20,391 bases of DNA from a virus. The notes beneath the pieces were generated by a model, which ran no database searches, had not been told where the DNA came from, and was given only the letters and a program-made list of their open reading frames with translations. Numbering within the stretch: position 1 is the stretch's first letter; each line of letters opens with the position of its first letter. The DNA lies in the IMG/VR virus record IMGVR_UViG_3300023284_000997, positions 1 to 20,391 of that record, one strand, 5' to 3'. Shown here in pieces: positions 1-7,326 of the stretch. The position numbers and the translations under genes are program-made.

Positions 1-1116
1 GTCACCCGTGCAAAAATCTTCTGATACCTCCGAGAAAGTACACAGCGCGGTTACATCGACTTCGCCGTTCAGTACGGTAAACAGCCCATTAGCGCCAGAG
101 TAATCCCCATTCGCCCCGTTGCCATCGGTAGGGATAACATGAGAATCGTTATCCAAGTTGCCTGATATTCCATCGATGGCCTTGTTGAATTGGAATTTTA
201 TATTGAACCCAGAAGTTTGTTGAATCACCGCAGAAGGATCTAGGTCATTAAACGCTTCCAAAAACATGCCGTATTTGAATCGCTTTGCATCGCCAGTTCC
301 TATCGGCGTATATATCTGGTCAATCTCATAGATGTACCATTTGATGTCCGATATGTAATAAACGATCCGGTTGCCGAGCTTCAATGTGTCGTACAACTGA
401 TCTCTATCTGTCGTGCCAGTGTCTCGATGATTTATTAAGATGCCATCAACGCTGGCAAAACTATTATCAACTCCGCTCGTATCCGTACCCCGAGCTGAAA
501 GAAGTGCATACCGGCCAGCGCCAACAGCTTGCCCGCTGGTGTCCAAATCATCGTATACATACGATTCGGCAAACCCCGGCAAGCCCGGATCTCCAGCGCC
601 AGCATTCAACGGGAATACAACCTCAAACCCATCTGGCGGCGAGAATGGGCCAAACTCGGTTCCATCAAGCCCAAGCGCCCTCAACCAATACCGGTGAGTA
701 GCGCCAGGCGTCGGGTTGTCATCGCGTAACAGGCTCTTGGTCGTTGTGTCGATCAACACAGCGCCCTCTGGATCTACGATCTCTGTTCCCTTGAACAACT
801 GAATGGCCGAGATATTTGCATAAAACGGCGGAACAGTTTTGCCCGGTGGAACCTGTGGCTCGTTTATCAGCACTTGCATGTAGCTATCGAATGCCAACAC
901 CTGAAAATTCGATATGGATGGAACCCCCTCAAATGTGGACAATGCTGCATCAGAAGCGCCTTTAAGAAGTTCCTCCAGAGTAACCGGGGTTTCCTGTATC
1001 TCGGTCAGTTCAGAATCCATAACCTCAACACGATCCTTCAATGATTCAAGGAATCGATACATTGAGGCAGGTATCTCGTTTGGAACCCTCGGGATATTTC
1101 TGCGCTTTTGCACCAT
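1..1116 (-). CDS. Tail fibre/tip-like structural protein, C-terminus outside window
   Basis: An open frame without stops runs from the ATG at 1116 to the left edge (372 codons seen), so the gene is partial. Its ATG overlaps the stop of the upstream propeller-type gene (TAATG), which argues for coupling. The start reads MVQKRRNIPRV. A charged, probably helical segment (about residues 15-40) follows, then a beta-rich module at about 60-165 resembling the fibronectin-III-like modules of tail tip proteins; it ends in a YWLRALGLDG stretch and a GPFSPPDGF turn. After a Gly/Pro-rich linker (about 175-190) come further beta-rich segments with many Gly, Asp, Tyr and Ile residues. Being last in the tail gene order fits an external fibre or tip that contacts the host. 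I did not recognise the exact family, and the receptor-binding end would lie outside the window. Confidence 0.75.
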   Translation of the reverse strand, partial: MVQKRRNIPRVPNEIPASMYRFLESLKDRVEVMDSELTEIQETPVTLEELLKGASDAALSTFEGVPSISNFQVLAFDSYMQVLINEPQVPPGKTVPPFYANISAIQLFKGTEIVDPEGAVLIDTTTKSLLRDDNPTPGATHRYWLRALGLDGTEFGPFSPPDGFEVVFPLNAGAGDPGLPGFAESYVYDDLDTSGQAVGAGRYALLSARGTDTSGVDNSFASVDGILINHRDTGTTDRDQLYDTLKLGNRIVYYISDIKWYIYEIDQIYTPIGTGDAKRFKYGMFLEAFNDLDPSAVIQQTSGFNIKFQFNKAIDGISGNLDNDSHVIPTDGNGANGDYSGANGLFTVLNGEVDVTALCTFSEVSEDFCTGD

Positions 1117-3902
1117 TAAAGTAGCCTGCGAAGCTCATCCATATCGGGAGCGATATAGACTCCAGTAACCTCGTTATTTCCAGACACTTCAAATTGCCAC
1201 TGATCGGCCAGATATCCATCCGGCAATCTGAATGGCTGGGCGTCCTGCACCGTCTTATTTTTAGTTACAACCATGTCCTCTACATCAGGATCTTTGTTTG
1301 CAAGCAGCGTGAAGTAGACCGGATAAGATGTTGCCTGAATCAGACCAGCGCCCATATTTATGTGCCTGTTCATGCTGAAAATCTTTGACCTCCAGCGATA
1401 ATCTTGCGCGGAAGCTCCGGCATCAAACTGTGCTATGAATCCGTTTAAGACAATATACAAATCGCCTGTCCTCGGGTCTGTCCATGCTTCGTCTGCGCCG
1501 AAATCCAAAAACGTCAACGCTGAATCCCGCTCTTTCGGATCGAATACAAACCCGCCCTTGGTTCCATTTACTTTTGTGAAAAAACATACATACCGGTCGT
1601 CATACCGTGCGGCCATCATGCTCGGTGGGTTTAATTCCTGCCATTCTGTCTGTGTGAAATGCGTTTCCGTGGCAATAATGATCTGCCCGGATGACACGTA
1701 TGCCAGGCCATTGGGTGCGGCGTACAAAACCGTATATCCCATGTCCACCATCGACCGCTTTGACAGGCACGGCTGAATGACCTCGATGCGTTCCAGTGAC
1801 ATTGACTCTGGATGCACCCCCGTTGCAACGTATGGTGTTCCCTGTGTCCCGATAAATACCGATGAGCCAAAGTTTGCAATGGCAACAATGTCATACGTTG
1901 CTGTCAGCCGGTACTTGTCTGGATACGCATGTGGCTGGTTCGGTTCAGAGAAAATCAATTCATTCTTGGAAAATCCCGCCAATACCGCTTCGTGAATTTC
2001 GATAAGCCCCTGCATATCAGCAGGCGGTGGATCCCATTCTGTTGAAACAATCGTTTCGCCCAAATCCTGTGGCTTTGTAGTGTCTGTGTACACCGTGACT
2101 GTTGGGCCAATCTCGGCAACAAACTGAAATGCGGCGCTGCCATCTGTTCCTACGTTGCTGCGATAGATCCTCTTGGCAGTAATCAGGTAATCGCCTGCCG
2201 GCGCATCTAAAATGTTGGTCAGATCAACACGCTCACCGGCTCCAATCGCTATAATCTCGGACGCCACACTTGGCGGGCCTTCTTGATCCTTTCCGGCCGC
2301 GGTAGACAGGTACGTGTAAACCCACGCAGATTCCTGTAAATCCTGTTCTTTGAAATCCTGTGACCACGTTCCACCAGATATGTAAGTCTGCCCAGAGAAA
2401 ACTTGCACCATGAAATTATCGGCATCGACAATCTCAACGATCTCCAAATCTTCTTGATTGATGTTCTCAAACCCTAAGACATTGGTTATATCGACCAACT
2501 GACCAACATCAAGCCCATGGGCAACAGATTTAACTGTGGCTTTGTTGGATCGAACATGGCAATTGAAATCAAACAGCTCTGTAGATGGCGTGTTTGACAA
2601 AGTGTGCGTTATTTCAAACGTATACGCATACGTCCCGGCAGGAGGATGGTCTTGAACTTCAAGGGTAAATTCTGGCCTGGCAAACGCGATCTCTCCGGCT
2701 GTTCCGTCGATAAGAAAATCAACATTGGATGATCCAATCTCGCCCTTGCCACCATCCCTCGACACCTTGAATGTTGCTACCCCGCTTTCTCTGAATTCAC
2801 CGGCAACCGTGAGTTTGAATTTACAGCTTACTGTCACTGAATCGCCATCTGTAACGATCCCTGACAGTACGTGTGGAGTGGAGGTTCCGGTGGAACCGCC
2901 TAACCGGTTGGTGACGTTTGTGATTGCTGCTGTTAAGGGTACTACCAGAACATCCGGCGCTGCGGTCGGAACCGGTACACCCAGCAAATAGTCATCCAAA
3001 GGATATTCATCACCAGAGCCAGTTAAAGCTAACGGATCAAATGTGTAGCGCGGGGCATCATTATCGCTTGTGTAATAGGTTCGTTCGCTTGTATCGCCTG
3101 CGATTGGCCCTCTTGCCACATCAACATCACCGTCCCATCGGAACCAAAACTGATTTTTCCAAAGATAAATTGACCGCGCCAATTCAAATGGATTGGCCTC
3201 GGTCTTTCGGTAAGGTACTTCAACTTGTGTCTCAGCGAGCTGCATTCCCCACATGCTCAGACCTGATCCTGTATCACCCGCGTATGAAGCGGCGGCGTTG
3301 TAGATCAAGTATCTTAATTGGCAAGTGGTATGAGCATCGGATTTGCAAAACAGTATGCACCGGTTCCAGTTGCTATCAATCTGCGTAACTTTGGCAGAAA
3401 TAAACTCCCAGCCAGAACCCAAAGTGCTGTTGTTTATAACAACCTTGTTGACGCAATCGAAAGTAGCTTGAACTCGATCACCAAGGGTAACGCCAGAAAG
3501 ACGAATCTGTATGTGATCTCTCTCTTGCACTTTAACGTGAACAGCAACCATGAAGTATTGAGACTCAGCGGCCGACTTGGTAATGATTTCTCGGATATAA
3601 AAATTGTCGGTAACGGCAGTCTCTTGAACCCTCTCAGCGGTCGTCGTGCCATCTGGAGCAACAATGGTATCGATATTCTCAATCGTGACATTGCCTTTCA
3701 ACCAATCGGCATGATCTGGCTGCTCGACAAAGGTGAGCAAATTCTGGGACACGGCCACAATGTCGTTTGGAACCTGCCAGCTTTTCAGTTTGGTGTTCCA
3801 CAACTTACAATTTTCGGCAACAGCGGCCTCATTTGCAGACAACTCACGCTCATGTATGCGTGGCCGAGCGCCCTCAAATGTTCTAATCGCTATTGCTGGC
3901 AT
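1116..3902 (-). CDS. Large modular tail/neck (propeller-type) protein with inserted carbohydrate-binding-like domain
   Basis: 928 residues from the ATG at 3902. A GGGAG about nine bases upstream supports this ATG over an in-frame TTG at 3926. The N-terminus (MPAIAIRTFEGARPR, then an N-E-A...A-E-N-C pattern) and the C-terminal half (RIYRS, FSEP.QPHAYP, a SKRSMVDMGYTVLYA patch and a final W-rich region) match a family common in podovirus-like phages just before the fibre genes, thought to form a neck, stopper or tail hub. Modules in order: N-terminal strand; a jelly-roll-like insert at about 54-234 (begins NLLTF.EQ, has APDGTTTAE, ends MWGMQLAETQVEVPYRKT); the family core with SIYLW, GPIAGDTSERTYYT and APRYTFDP (240-290); a beta insert (about 320-450); an AHGL..GQLV small barrel (about 455-512); a Y-T-Y fibronectin-like stretch with EGPPS (about 528-555); the propeller-like C-terminus. 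The ATG overlaps the o-spanin stop by 20 bases. Confidence 0.8.
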   Translation of the reverse strand: MPAIAIRTFEGARPRIHERELSANEAAVAENCKLWNTKLKSWQVPNDIVAVSQNLLTFVEQPDHADWLKGNVTIENIDTIVAPDGTTTAERVQETAVTDNFYIREIITKSAAESQYFMVAVHVKVQERDHIQIRLSGVTLGDRVQATFDCVNKVVINNSTLGSGWEFISAKVTQIDSNWNRCILFCKSDAHTTCQLRYLIYNAAASYAGDTGSGLSMWGMQLAETQVEVPYRKTEANPFELARSIYLWKNQFWFRWDGDVDVARGPIAGDTSERTYYTSDNDAPRYTFDPLALTGSGDEYPLDDYLLGVPVPTAAPDVLVVPLTAAITNVTNRLGGSTGTSTPHVLSGIVTDGDSVTVSCKFKLTVAGEFRESGVATFKVSRDGGKGEIGSSNVDFLIDGTAGEIAFARPEFTLEVQDHPPAGTYAYTFEITHTLSNTPSTELFDFNCHVRSNKATVKSVAHGLDVGQLVDITNVLGFENINQEDLEIVEIVDADNFMVQVFSGQTYISGGTWSQDFKEQDLQESAWVYTYLSTAAGKDQEGPPSVASEIIAIGAGERVDLTNILDAPAGDYLITAKRIYRSNVGTDGSAAFQFVAEIGPTVTVYTDTTKPQDLGETIVSTEWDPPPADMQGLIEIHEAVLAGFSKNELIFSEPNQPHAYPDKYRLTATYDIVAIANFGSSVFIGTQGTPYVATGVHPESMSLERIEVIQPCLSKRSMVDMGYTVLYAAPNGLAYVSSGQIIIATETHFTQTEWQELNPPSMMAARYDDRYVCFFTKVNGTKGGFVFDPKERDSALTFLDFGADEAWTDPRTGDLYIVLNGFIAQFDAGASAQDYRWRSKIFSMNRHINMGAGLIQATSYPVYFTLLANKDPDVEDMVVTKNKTVQDAQPFRLPDGYLADQWQFEVSGNNEVTGVYIAPDMDELRRLL

Positions 3903-4251
3903 CGGTGGTGTCTCCCTGATCCTCAATACACTTACGGTAATACTTGATGATCTTCCTTTGCTGAGTCATGTACTGCCGCATCGACTGTATGTTTTTGGAA
4001 ATGTTCTCGTAGGCTTTCGCATCAAAAGCGAACCACCAAATCCCAAATTCATCCTTGATGGCATTCGGTGGGGTCTGGAACATGGTCAATGCGTCTGCTT
4101 TTGGAGACTGATTGCACACAACAGGGTCAATAGATGTGAACTCAATCGTGCTGGGCTTCGACAGAAGGCTGCACCCACTAATGAGATAACAATACGATAA
4201 CAATACGATAACAATACTATTGTTATTCACGACTTTCGGCCTCGATGTCAT
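3883..4251 (-). CDS. Outer-membrane spanin lipoprotein (o-spanin, Rz1-like)
   Basis: 122 residues from the ATG at 4251, which has an AAGG six bases upstream. The frame is open further upstream, but only inside the i-spanin gene. The N-terminus is a lipoprotein signal peptide: polar lead (MTSRPKVVNNN), hydrophobic core (SIVIVLLSYCYL) and a lipobox ISGC that would be cleaved and lipidated at Cys. The mature part is soluble, with two further cysteines and a helical C-terminus. The gene starts 29 bases inside the end of the i-spanin gene, the usual overlapping Rz/Rz1 layout. The expected role is to join the i-spanin across the periplasm and fuse the inner and outer membranes at lysis. It is longer than lambda Rz1 and not proline-rich, so it is a divergent member. 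The signal-peptide core is encoded by an 11-bp tandem repeat. Confidence 0.72.
   Translation of the reverse strand: MTSRPKVVNNNSIVIVLLSYCYLISGCSLLSKPSTIEFTSIDPVVCNQSPKADALTMFQTPPNAIKDEFGIWWFAFDAKAYENISKNIQSMRQYMTQQRKIIKYYRKCIEDQGDTTDASNSD
4185..4217. repeat. Three perfect 11-bp tandem copies inside the o-spanin signal peptide
   Basis: The plus strand reads gataacaatac three times with no mismatch (4185-4195, 4196-4206, 4207-4217). On the coding strand the three copies are read in three different frames and give I-V-I, V-L-L-S and Y-C-Y-L type stretches, all hydrophobic. Together they form the core of the lipoprotein signal. Because 11 is not a multiple of 3, loss or gain of one copy would shift the o-spanin frame. 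The repeat starts six bases past the i-spanin stop codon, so that gene would be unaffected. Confidence 0.95.
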
Positions 4252-4594
4252 TCCAGACCTTTGCGGTGGCCTTTTTCGCCCGTGACTCGATAAGCCCGGG
4301 TTTTGCCTGCAACAACGCACCAAGATTGTGTTCATTGAAGATCCGGGTCATCCGGGCTTTCTGATCGCGGGCCTCTTGCAGATCACCGGCCAGTTCAGCA
4401 GTTCGCTCTTTCTCCAGATCAACCTGATTCTCTAGGTTCTCGATATCGTGTTTGGCCTGCTCTGCGACGATCCTCTGCTCGCTGAGCGCGACTTCTGCGG
4501 CATTGGCCCGACTGTATTGCCAGTATCCGAACAAGCCCACAGACATCATCACGCCCGCGGCCATGGCGAATACCCCCAGCTTTCCCCAGATCAT
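4223..4594 (-). CDS. Inner-membrane spanin (i-spanin, Rz-like)
   Basis: 123 residues. It starts at an ATG overlapping the stop of the upstream holin-like gene (ATGA), with GGGAG in front. One N-terminal membrane segment (about residues 4-23, LGVFAMAAGVMMSVGLFGYW) is followed by a long periplasmic coiled coil rich in Glu, Ala, Gln and Lys (about 30-85). The conserved-looking tail has HNLGALLQAKPGLIESR and then a TAKVWNDIE stretch. The 'KPGLIE..ink/akkat..v..die' ending is typical of phage Rz-like proteins. It would span the periplasm and pair with the lipoprotein encoded in the overlapping downstream gene. Length and topology fit the i-spanin class well. Confidence 0.78.
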   Translation of the reverse strand: MIWGKLGVFAMAAGVMMSVGLFGYWQYSRANAAEVALSEQRIVAEQAKHDIENLENQVDLEKERTAELAGDLQEARDQKARMTRIFNEHNLGALLQAKPGLIESRAKKATAKVWNDIEAESRE

Positions 4595-4827
4595 GTCTTG
4601 CTCCCGTTCCAGCGGCGTCCTGATTTAACGTAGGTGTTGCTAAGATTTATCAACATGCCATTGACCGCAGCCAAAACAGCAGTCACAAAGCCAGCCTGCT
4701 CAAGCGTAGGCGCAGGTAACGCAAGAAACCATTTAATCAAGACCATGTGCAGCTTTACATTGGCAATAAAGTAGATGGCAACAATGGTGCGTGTGACGAG
4801 CCTGTGCGCATCTGCGATCTCGGCCAT
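4591..4827 (-). CDS. Two-TM holin-like membrane protein
   Basis: 78 residues from the ATG at 4827 (MAEIADAHRL). The frame also allows GTG starts at 4851, where it would overlap the DUF5675 stop as GTGA, and at 4875. I prefer the ATG because this N-terminus matches small phage holin-like proteins and a GGTGG lies six bases upstream, but the start is uncertain. Two hydrophobic segments are visible: TRTIVAIYFIANV...WFLAL (about 12-38) and QAGFVTAVLAAVNGML (about 43-60). The tail is basic and hydrophilic (SGRRWNGSK). Small size, two membrane spans, a charged C-terminus and a place directly before the spanin pair fit a class II holin or pinholin that opens the inner membrane at lysis. Its stop overlaps the i-spanin start (ATGA). 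Confidence 0.65.
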   Translation of the reverse strand: MAEIADAHRLVTRTIVAIYFIANVKLHMVLIKWFLALPAPTLEQAGFVTAVLAAVNGMLINLSNTYVKSGRRWNGSKT

Positions 4828-4847
4828 ATCCAGCCACCATTGCTTGT

Positions 4848-5447
4848 TCACTCTCCGAACATCCCACCCAGCCACTTTTTTGCCGGGTTGAGAAAGGATT
4901 TTACTTTTGGGTCATCTTTCTCCAACACTATTGCCGGCGATCCAGTGCCTATTTCCAAGACATTGGAGACTTCCGCAACTTCCGTTATCGTCAGCGTGTG
5001 TTCTTCCCTACCAAGCACTTCACGCAATTTCCTCATGGCCGGCCCGGAATGGCTTACAGCAGCCTGCATTGGCTCACCTTTGATTGCCATTTGTGTGCGC
5101 TCTGTGCCGACCAGAGTACAGCCGATGCTGTCAGAAACGATGTTGCCAATATGGATTAAACAAGCCGTTCTGGCCTTACCTTTCTTCTCTGCCGGAACAT
5201 CATCAGGCAAATGGTAGACATCCAGATCCGTATTGACAAAAGCATAAGCCTCGCCAAACCGATGCCCGCTGTGCGGCACCAGGCGATACTCGCCTACTGG
5301 CACACAAGATAAAGATCTCACTCCACCTTTTGCGTCATCGACTGGAATCCACGGCCGATCCAGAGTTTGCAACTCCAGACCATCGCCTTTGAGTACACCA
5401 AGAATCATTTTTCCACGAATATCATCACGGATCAGGGTCAGTTTCAT
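4848..5447 (-). CDS. DUF5675-type protein in the lysis cassette
   Basis: 199 residues from the ATG at 5447, with GGAGG nine bases upstream; an upstream in-frame start at 5558 would add 37 residues inside the preceding gene. The N-terminal half shows the DUF5675 pattern: MKLTLIRDDIRGKMILGVL, then LQTLDRPWIPV, then SCVPVGEYRL, then an IHIGN....DSIGCTLVG block at about 94-111. The order of a conserved His and a later Gly-Cys recalls the HG...S.GC.R active site of YkuD L,D-transpeptidases, but that link is inference and no function is established. The C-terminal 90 residues are less familiar and end in FLNPAKKWLGGMFGE, possibly amphipathic. No classical lysozyme, amidase or peptidase lies near this lysis cassette, so this protein is the best local candidate for a cell-wall role. 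Confidence 0.7.
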   Translation of the reverse strand: MKLTLIRDDIRGKMILGVLKGDGLELQTLDRPWIPVDDAKGGVRSLSCVPVGEYRLVPHSGHRFGEAYAFVNTDLDVYHLPDDVPAEKKGKARTACLIHIGNIVSDSIGCTLVGTERTQMAIKGEPMQAAVSHSGPAMRKLREVLGREEHTLTITEVAEVSNVLEIGTGSPAIVLEKDDPKVKSFLNPAKKWLGGMFGE

Positions 5448-5901
5448 TATGATCGTCCTCCGCGTCATCAGTTGAATCAGACCCAATCCCATACAGTTGA
5501 TCTGACAGGTTTTGCTCTCGCTCCAAAAGCCGATTATAAGAACGCATAGCGCCCTCATGCTTACGCTCCACGCTGGCTGGAATGGCCTCGCCTTTGTCGT
5601 TGTAGTCGTCGATTTCTTCCTCTAGCTGTTCAAGCTCACCCAGAACAAACCGCTGTTCCAATCCGACATCTTTCAGCTCAGAAACATCGGCCTGCTTCTC
5701 GATAGCTCGCAGCGTGTCGATCTTCATCTGCACGGCTGTCGCTTCGATATGCTGATGGTTATCTTCGGCAAAAGCGTGTGGCAACAAAAACTGTAGCCCG
5801 TTCCAGAAGCCGCCAACAAACGCCACGAACGCTGCACTTATGGCAGTCACAGCGCCTACTTTTTCAACTGCCGACATATCGGCCCAGCGTTTGATCTTCA
5901 T
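5425..5901 (-). CDS. Single-TM coiled-coil membrane protein, function unknown
   Basis: 158 residues. The start overlaps the upstream stop as ATGA, and the end overlaps the DUF5675 start by 23 bases. After a short basic and amphipathic N-terminus (MKIKRWADMSAVEKVG) comes one membrane segment of about 20 residues (about 17-36, AVTAISAAFVAFVGGFWNGL). A His/Ala linker follows, and then a long helical, strongly charged region with heptad-like spacing (about 50-140). The last 20 residues are almost all Asp, Asn, Glu, Thr and Pro. Topology resembles a holin accessory protein or an extra spanin-like protein, but no family was recognised. Its place among other membrane genes supports a lysis or membrane role only loosely. 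Confidence 0.6.
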   Translation of the reverse strand: MKIKRWADMSAVEKVGAVTAISAAFVAFVGGFWNGLQFLLPHAFAEDNHQHIEATAVQMKIDTLRAIEKQADVSELKDVGLEQRFVLGELEQLEEEIDDYNDKGEAIPASVERKHEGAMRSYNRLLEREQNLSDQLYGIGSDSTDDAEDDHNETDPDP

Positions 5902-6158
5902 GTGAAACTCATTATGTAGCGTTGCATAAAGCGGATATCACTCTCAGACATCTGGCCTTCCTCGAGTATTGATATCGCCTTTTCGTATTTCTCAAAACGC
6001 AAAACATCACCGCTTTCCGCTTCGATGCCAAGCTCAACGGCATAGATAGGATTTTGCACAACCTTGCGCACGATCTTTTCCTGCTCTGGCAACGGAAGCG
6101 TATCAAACCACTTCGGCCAAAGAGCGCAGACAACTACTTTGCATGGTGGGCCACTCAT
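5898..6158 (-). CDS. Small soluble hypothetical protein
   Basis: 86 residues, coupled by ATGA to the genes on both sides. It begins MSGPPCKVVVCALWPKWF with two cysteines five residues apart. The rest looks alpha-helical and acidic (PEQEKIVRKVV, EAESGDVLRFEKYEKAISIL, then SESDIRFMQRYI). No membrane segment, signal peptide or known motif was seen. It is the only clearly soluble short protein in a run of membrane genes, so it could act as a cytosolic partner or regulator of one of them; that is inference. The coupling at both ends and the normal amino-acid composition support it as a real gene. Confidence 0.6.
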   Translation of the reverse strand: MSGPPCKVVVCALWPKWFDTLPLPEQEKIVRKVVQNPIYAVELGIEAESGDVLRFEKYEKAISILEEGQMSESDIRFMQRYIMSFT

Positions 6159-6487
6159 GGCGTGTTCTCCTGTTGTAATGTTTGGTCTATTTCTTTAATG
6201 GATGGCGGGGCAGGGACTTCAAACCCACGCGCCTTCATTTCTGCGGTCAACTCAACGGTGTACATTCTCCATGCCTCGATATGAACCATAGCCCGCTCTG
6301 CCTTGTATTTGGCATCGCTGGCTTGCTGTACATACTGAGAATAGATGTACCAGTTGATGAAGATTGACCCGAGCAGGAATAGAACAAACAGCACAATTAA
6401 AAGCAAAAGGCCATGGATCTGACCATCCCCGACGACAGTTAGCTGAACATTCTTCGCATTTAAATCCTCAAGGTTTCTTTCTGTCAT
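6155..6487 (-). CDS. Single-TM membrane protein, function unknown
   Basis: 110 residues. The start lies 20 bases inside the end of the upstream holin-like gene and the end overlaps the next start as ATGA. A polar N-terminus of about 26 residues leads into one very hydrophobic membrane segment (about 27-48, LLLLIVLFVLFLLGSIFINWYI). A helical, charged C-terminal half follows (KYKAERAMVHIEAWRMYTVELTAEM) with a PAPPS turn and a Gln/Glu-rich tail. The segment order (short cytosolic lead, single span, helical tail) resembles spanin-like or holin-accessory proteins, but there is no recognisable family motif. Confidence 0.6.
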   Translation of the reverse strand: MTERNLEDLNAKNVQLTVVGDGQIHGLLLLIVLFVLFLLGSIFINWYIYSQYVQQASDAKYKAERAMVHIEAWRMYTVELTAEMKARGFEVPAPPSIKEIDQTLQQENTP

Positions 6488-6875
6488 TTTTGTCGCCTAT
6501 TGTCAGCTCGATTCTGATCCCGAATTTTTCCAGTACCATGCGAGCAACAACATTATGGGCGACAAGAAGCAGTGTCCCGGCACAACCGGACAGGAATGAA
6601 TAGCCAATCAAATGCGGGCTATCAAGAATAGCCACATCAAGAACCCACTCCCCAAAAACAATCATCATCACAGACAGCGCCAGGCCAATCATCGCGTATG
6701 CGAACATCAAGCTCAAAGTCATATGACGACGACCAACTACTTTACTTAAAGCAGCAGCAGAACATCCACCTACGCCACCAGAAACGGCAGCAAGAGCATA
6801 TAACAATGTTATCGTTCCAATTTTTGCGGGGCTGTCAAGCATAATTGCATATTCCGTTTCCAAATTGCGTCCCAT
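6468..6875 (-). CDS. Three-TM holin-like membrane protein
   Basis: 135 residues from the ATG at 6875, chosen because GGAGG lies four bases upstream (GGAGGTTTTATG). The frame is open 23 codons further up, but through AT-rich intergenic sequence. Three hydrophobic segments are visible: GTITLLYALAAVSGGVGGC (about 19-37), LSLMFAYAMIGLALSVMMIVFG (about 54-75) and LIGYSFLSGCAGTLLLVAHNVV (about 88-109). A charged C-terminal tail (KFGIRIELTIGDKNDRKK) follows. The topology and length suit a class I holin, or a phage membrane protein of the kind that sits with lysis genes. It is the first gene after a regulatory-looking gap and begins the membrane cassette. It was not assigned to a named family. Confidence 0.6.
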   Translation of the reverse strand: MGRNLETEYAIMLDSPAKIGTITLLYALAAVSGGVGGCSAAALSKVVGRRHMTLSLMFAYAMIGLALSVMMIVFGEWVLDVAILDSPHLIGYSFLSGCAGTLLLVAHNVVARMVLEKFGIRIELTIGDKNDRKKP

Positions 6876-7014
6876 AAAACCTCCGCAGTCTAACGCAAAA
6901 AAAAGCTGATCCTTTTTTCCCAAAATTTGGGAAGAAAAGTCCAACTAATTTCATTTGCGTAAAAAAAATTGGAGGCGCACGTTCCCTTTTGTGCTTAACT
7001 AACTTCCCTGTTTA
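6876..7014 (-). promoter_or_regulatory. AT-rich intergenic region with inverted repeats and A/T tracts
   Basis: A 139-base gap between two genes, clearly more AT-rich than its neighbours. On the plus strand ttcccaaa-a-tttgggaa (6917-6933) is a perfect 8-bp inverted repeat around one central base. Read on the minus strand it is followed by an A-run, a short spacer and a run of eight T's (about 6897-6904), which can pair as a second A/T stem. A separate run of eight T's (6960-6967) follows a weak GCAC/GTGC stem. A TTGGAC hexamer (minus strand) sits just upstream of the palindrome, but no convincing -10 box is placed after it. The gap may hold a promoter or operator for the membrane cassette and a weak terminator for the connector genes; this is not established. 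Confidence 0.4.
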
Positions 7015-7326
7015 TCACTCGCTACGACAAACGCTGTCGAATCTGTCTCTAAAATGAACGTAGTCGCGTTCTAAAATTTCTATTGATTTGTTTTGTTTCG
7101 CGTCTACTTCACGAACTCTATTAACCCATTCCTCTTGCCATTTTTTCAACCGGTCTACATCTGATTCTAGCCGGGCCGTATCTTCTAGCGCGGCAGTAGC
7201 CTTTTGCTCAGCATCCCGGTACTGATGCTGCATGTCGTCTGCTCTCATGGAGAGCTGAATCCATGAGCCAAATATCGCAGAAAGTATTACGATAAAAAGC
7301 CAGTTTGTCCTTAAAAATTCTCTCAT
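7015..7326 (-). CDS. Single-TM coiled-coil protein (i-spanin-like topology)
   Basis: 103 residues, with its ATG overlapping the upstream adaptor stop (ATGA). Tandem stops (TGA TAA) end it. A short basic lead (MREFLRTN) precedes one membrane segment (about 9-25, WLFIVILSAIFGSWIQL). The rest is a continuous charged helix with coiled-coil spacing (about 28-95), ending in a Cys near the C-terminus (DSVCRSE). Topology and size are those of an i-spanin, but a better candidate lies at 4223-4594 and no o-spanin overlaps this gene. It may be a second spanin-like protein or a virion or membrane factor. It is the last gene of the connector block before an AT-rich gap. Confidence 0.6.
   Translation of the reverse strand: MREFLRTNWLFIVILSAIFGSWIQLSMRADDMQHQYRDAEQKATAALEDTARLESDVDRLKKWQEEWVNRVREVDAKQNKSIEILERDYVHFRDRFDSVCRSE

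Noticed and set aside
1-3902. A diversity-generating retroelement linked to the tail genes
   Set aside because: No reverse transcriptase frame and no template/variable repeat pair is visible in this window; anything past the left edge cannot be seen.
3318-3947. A 209-codon plus-strand frame
   Set aside because: Antisense to the N-terminal part of the propeller-type protein, which has clear family motifs and a ribosome site.
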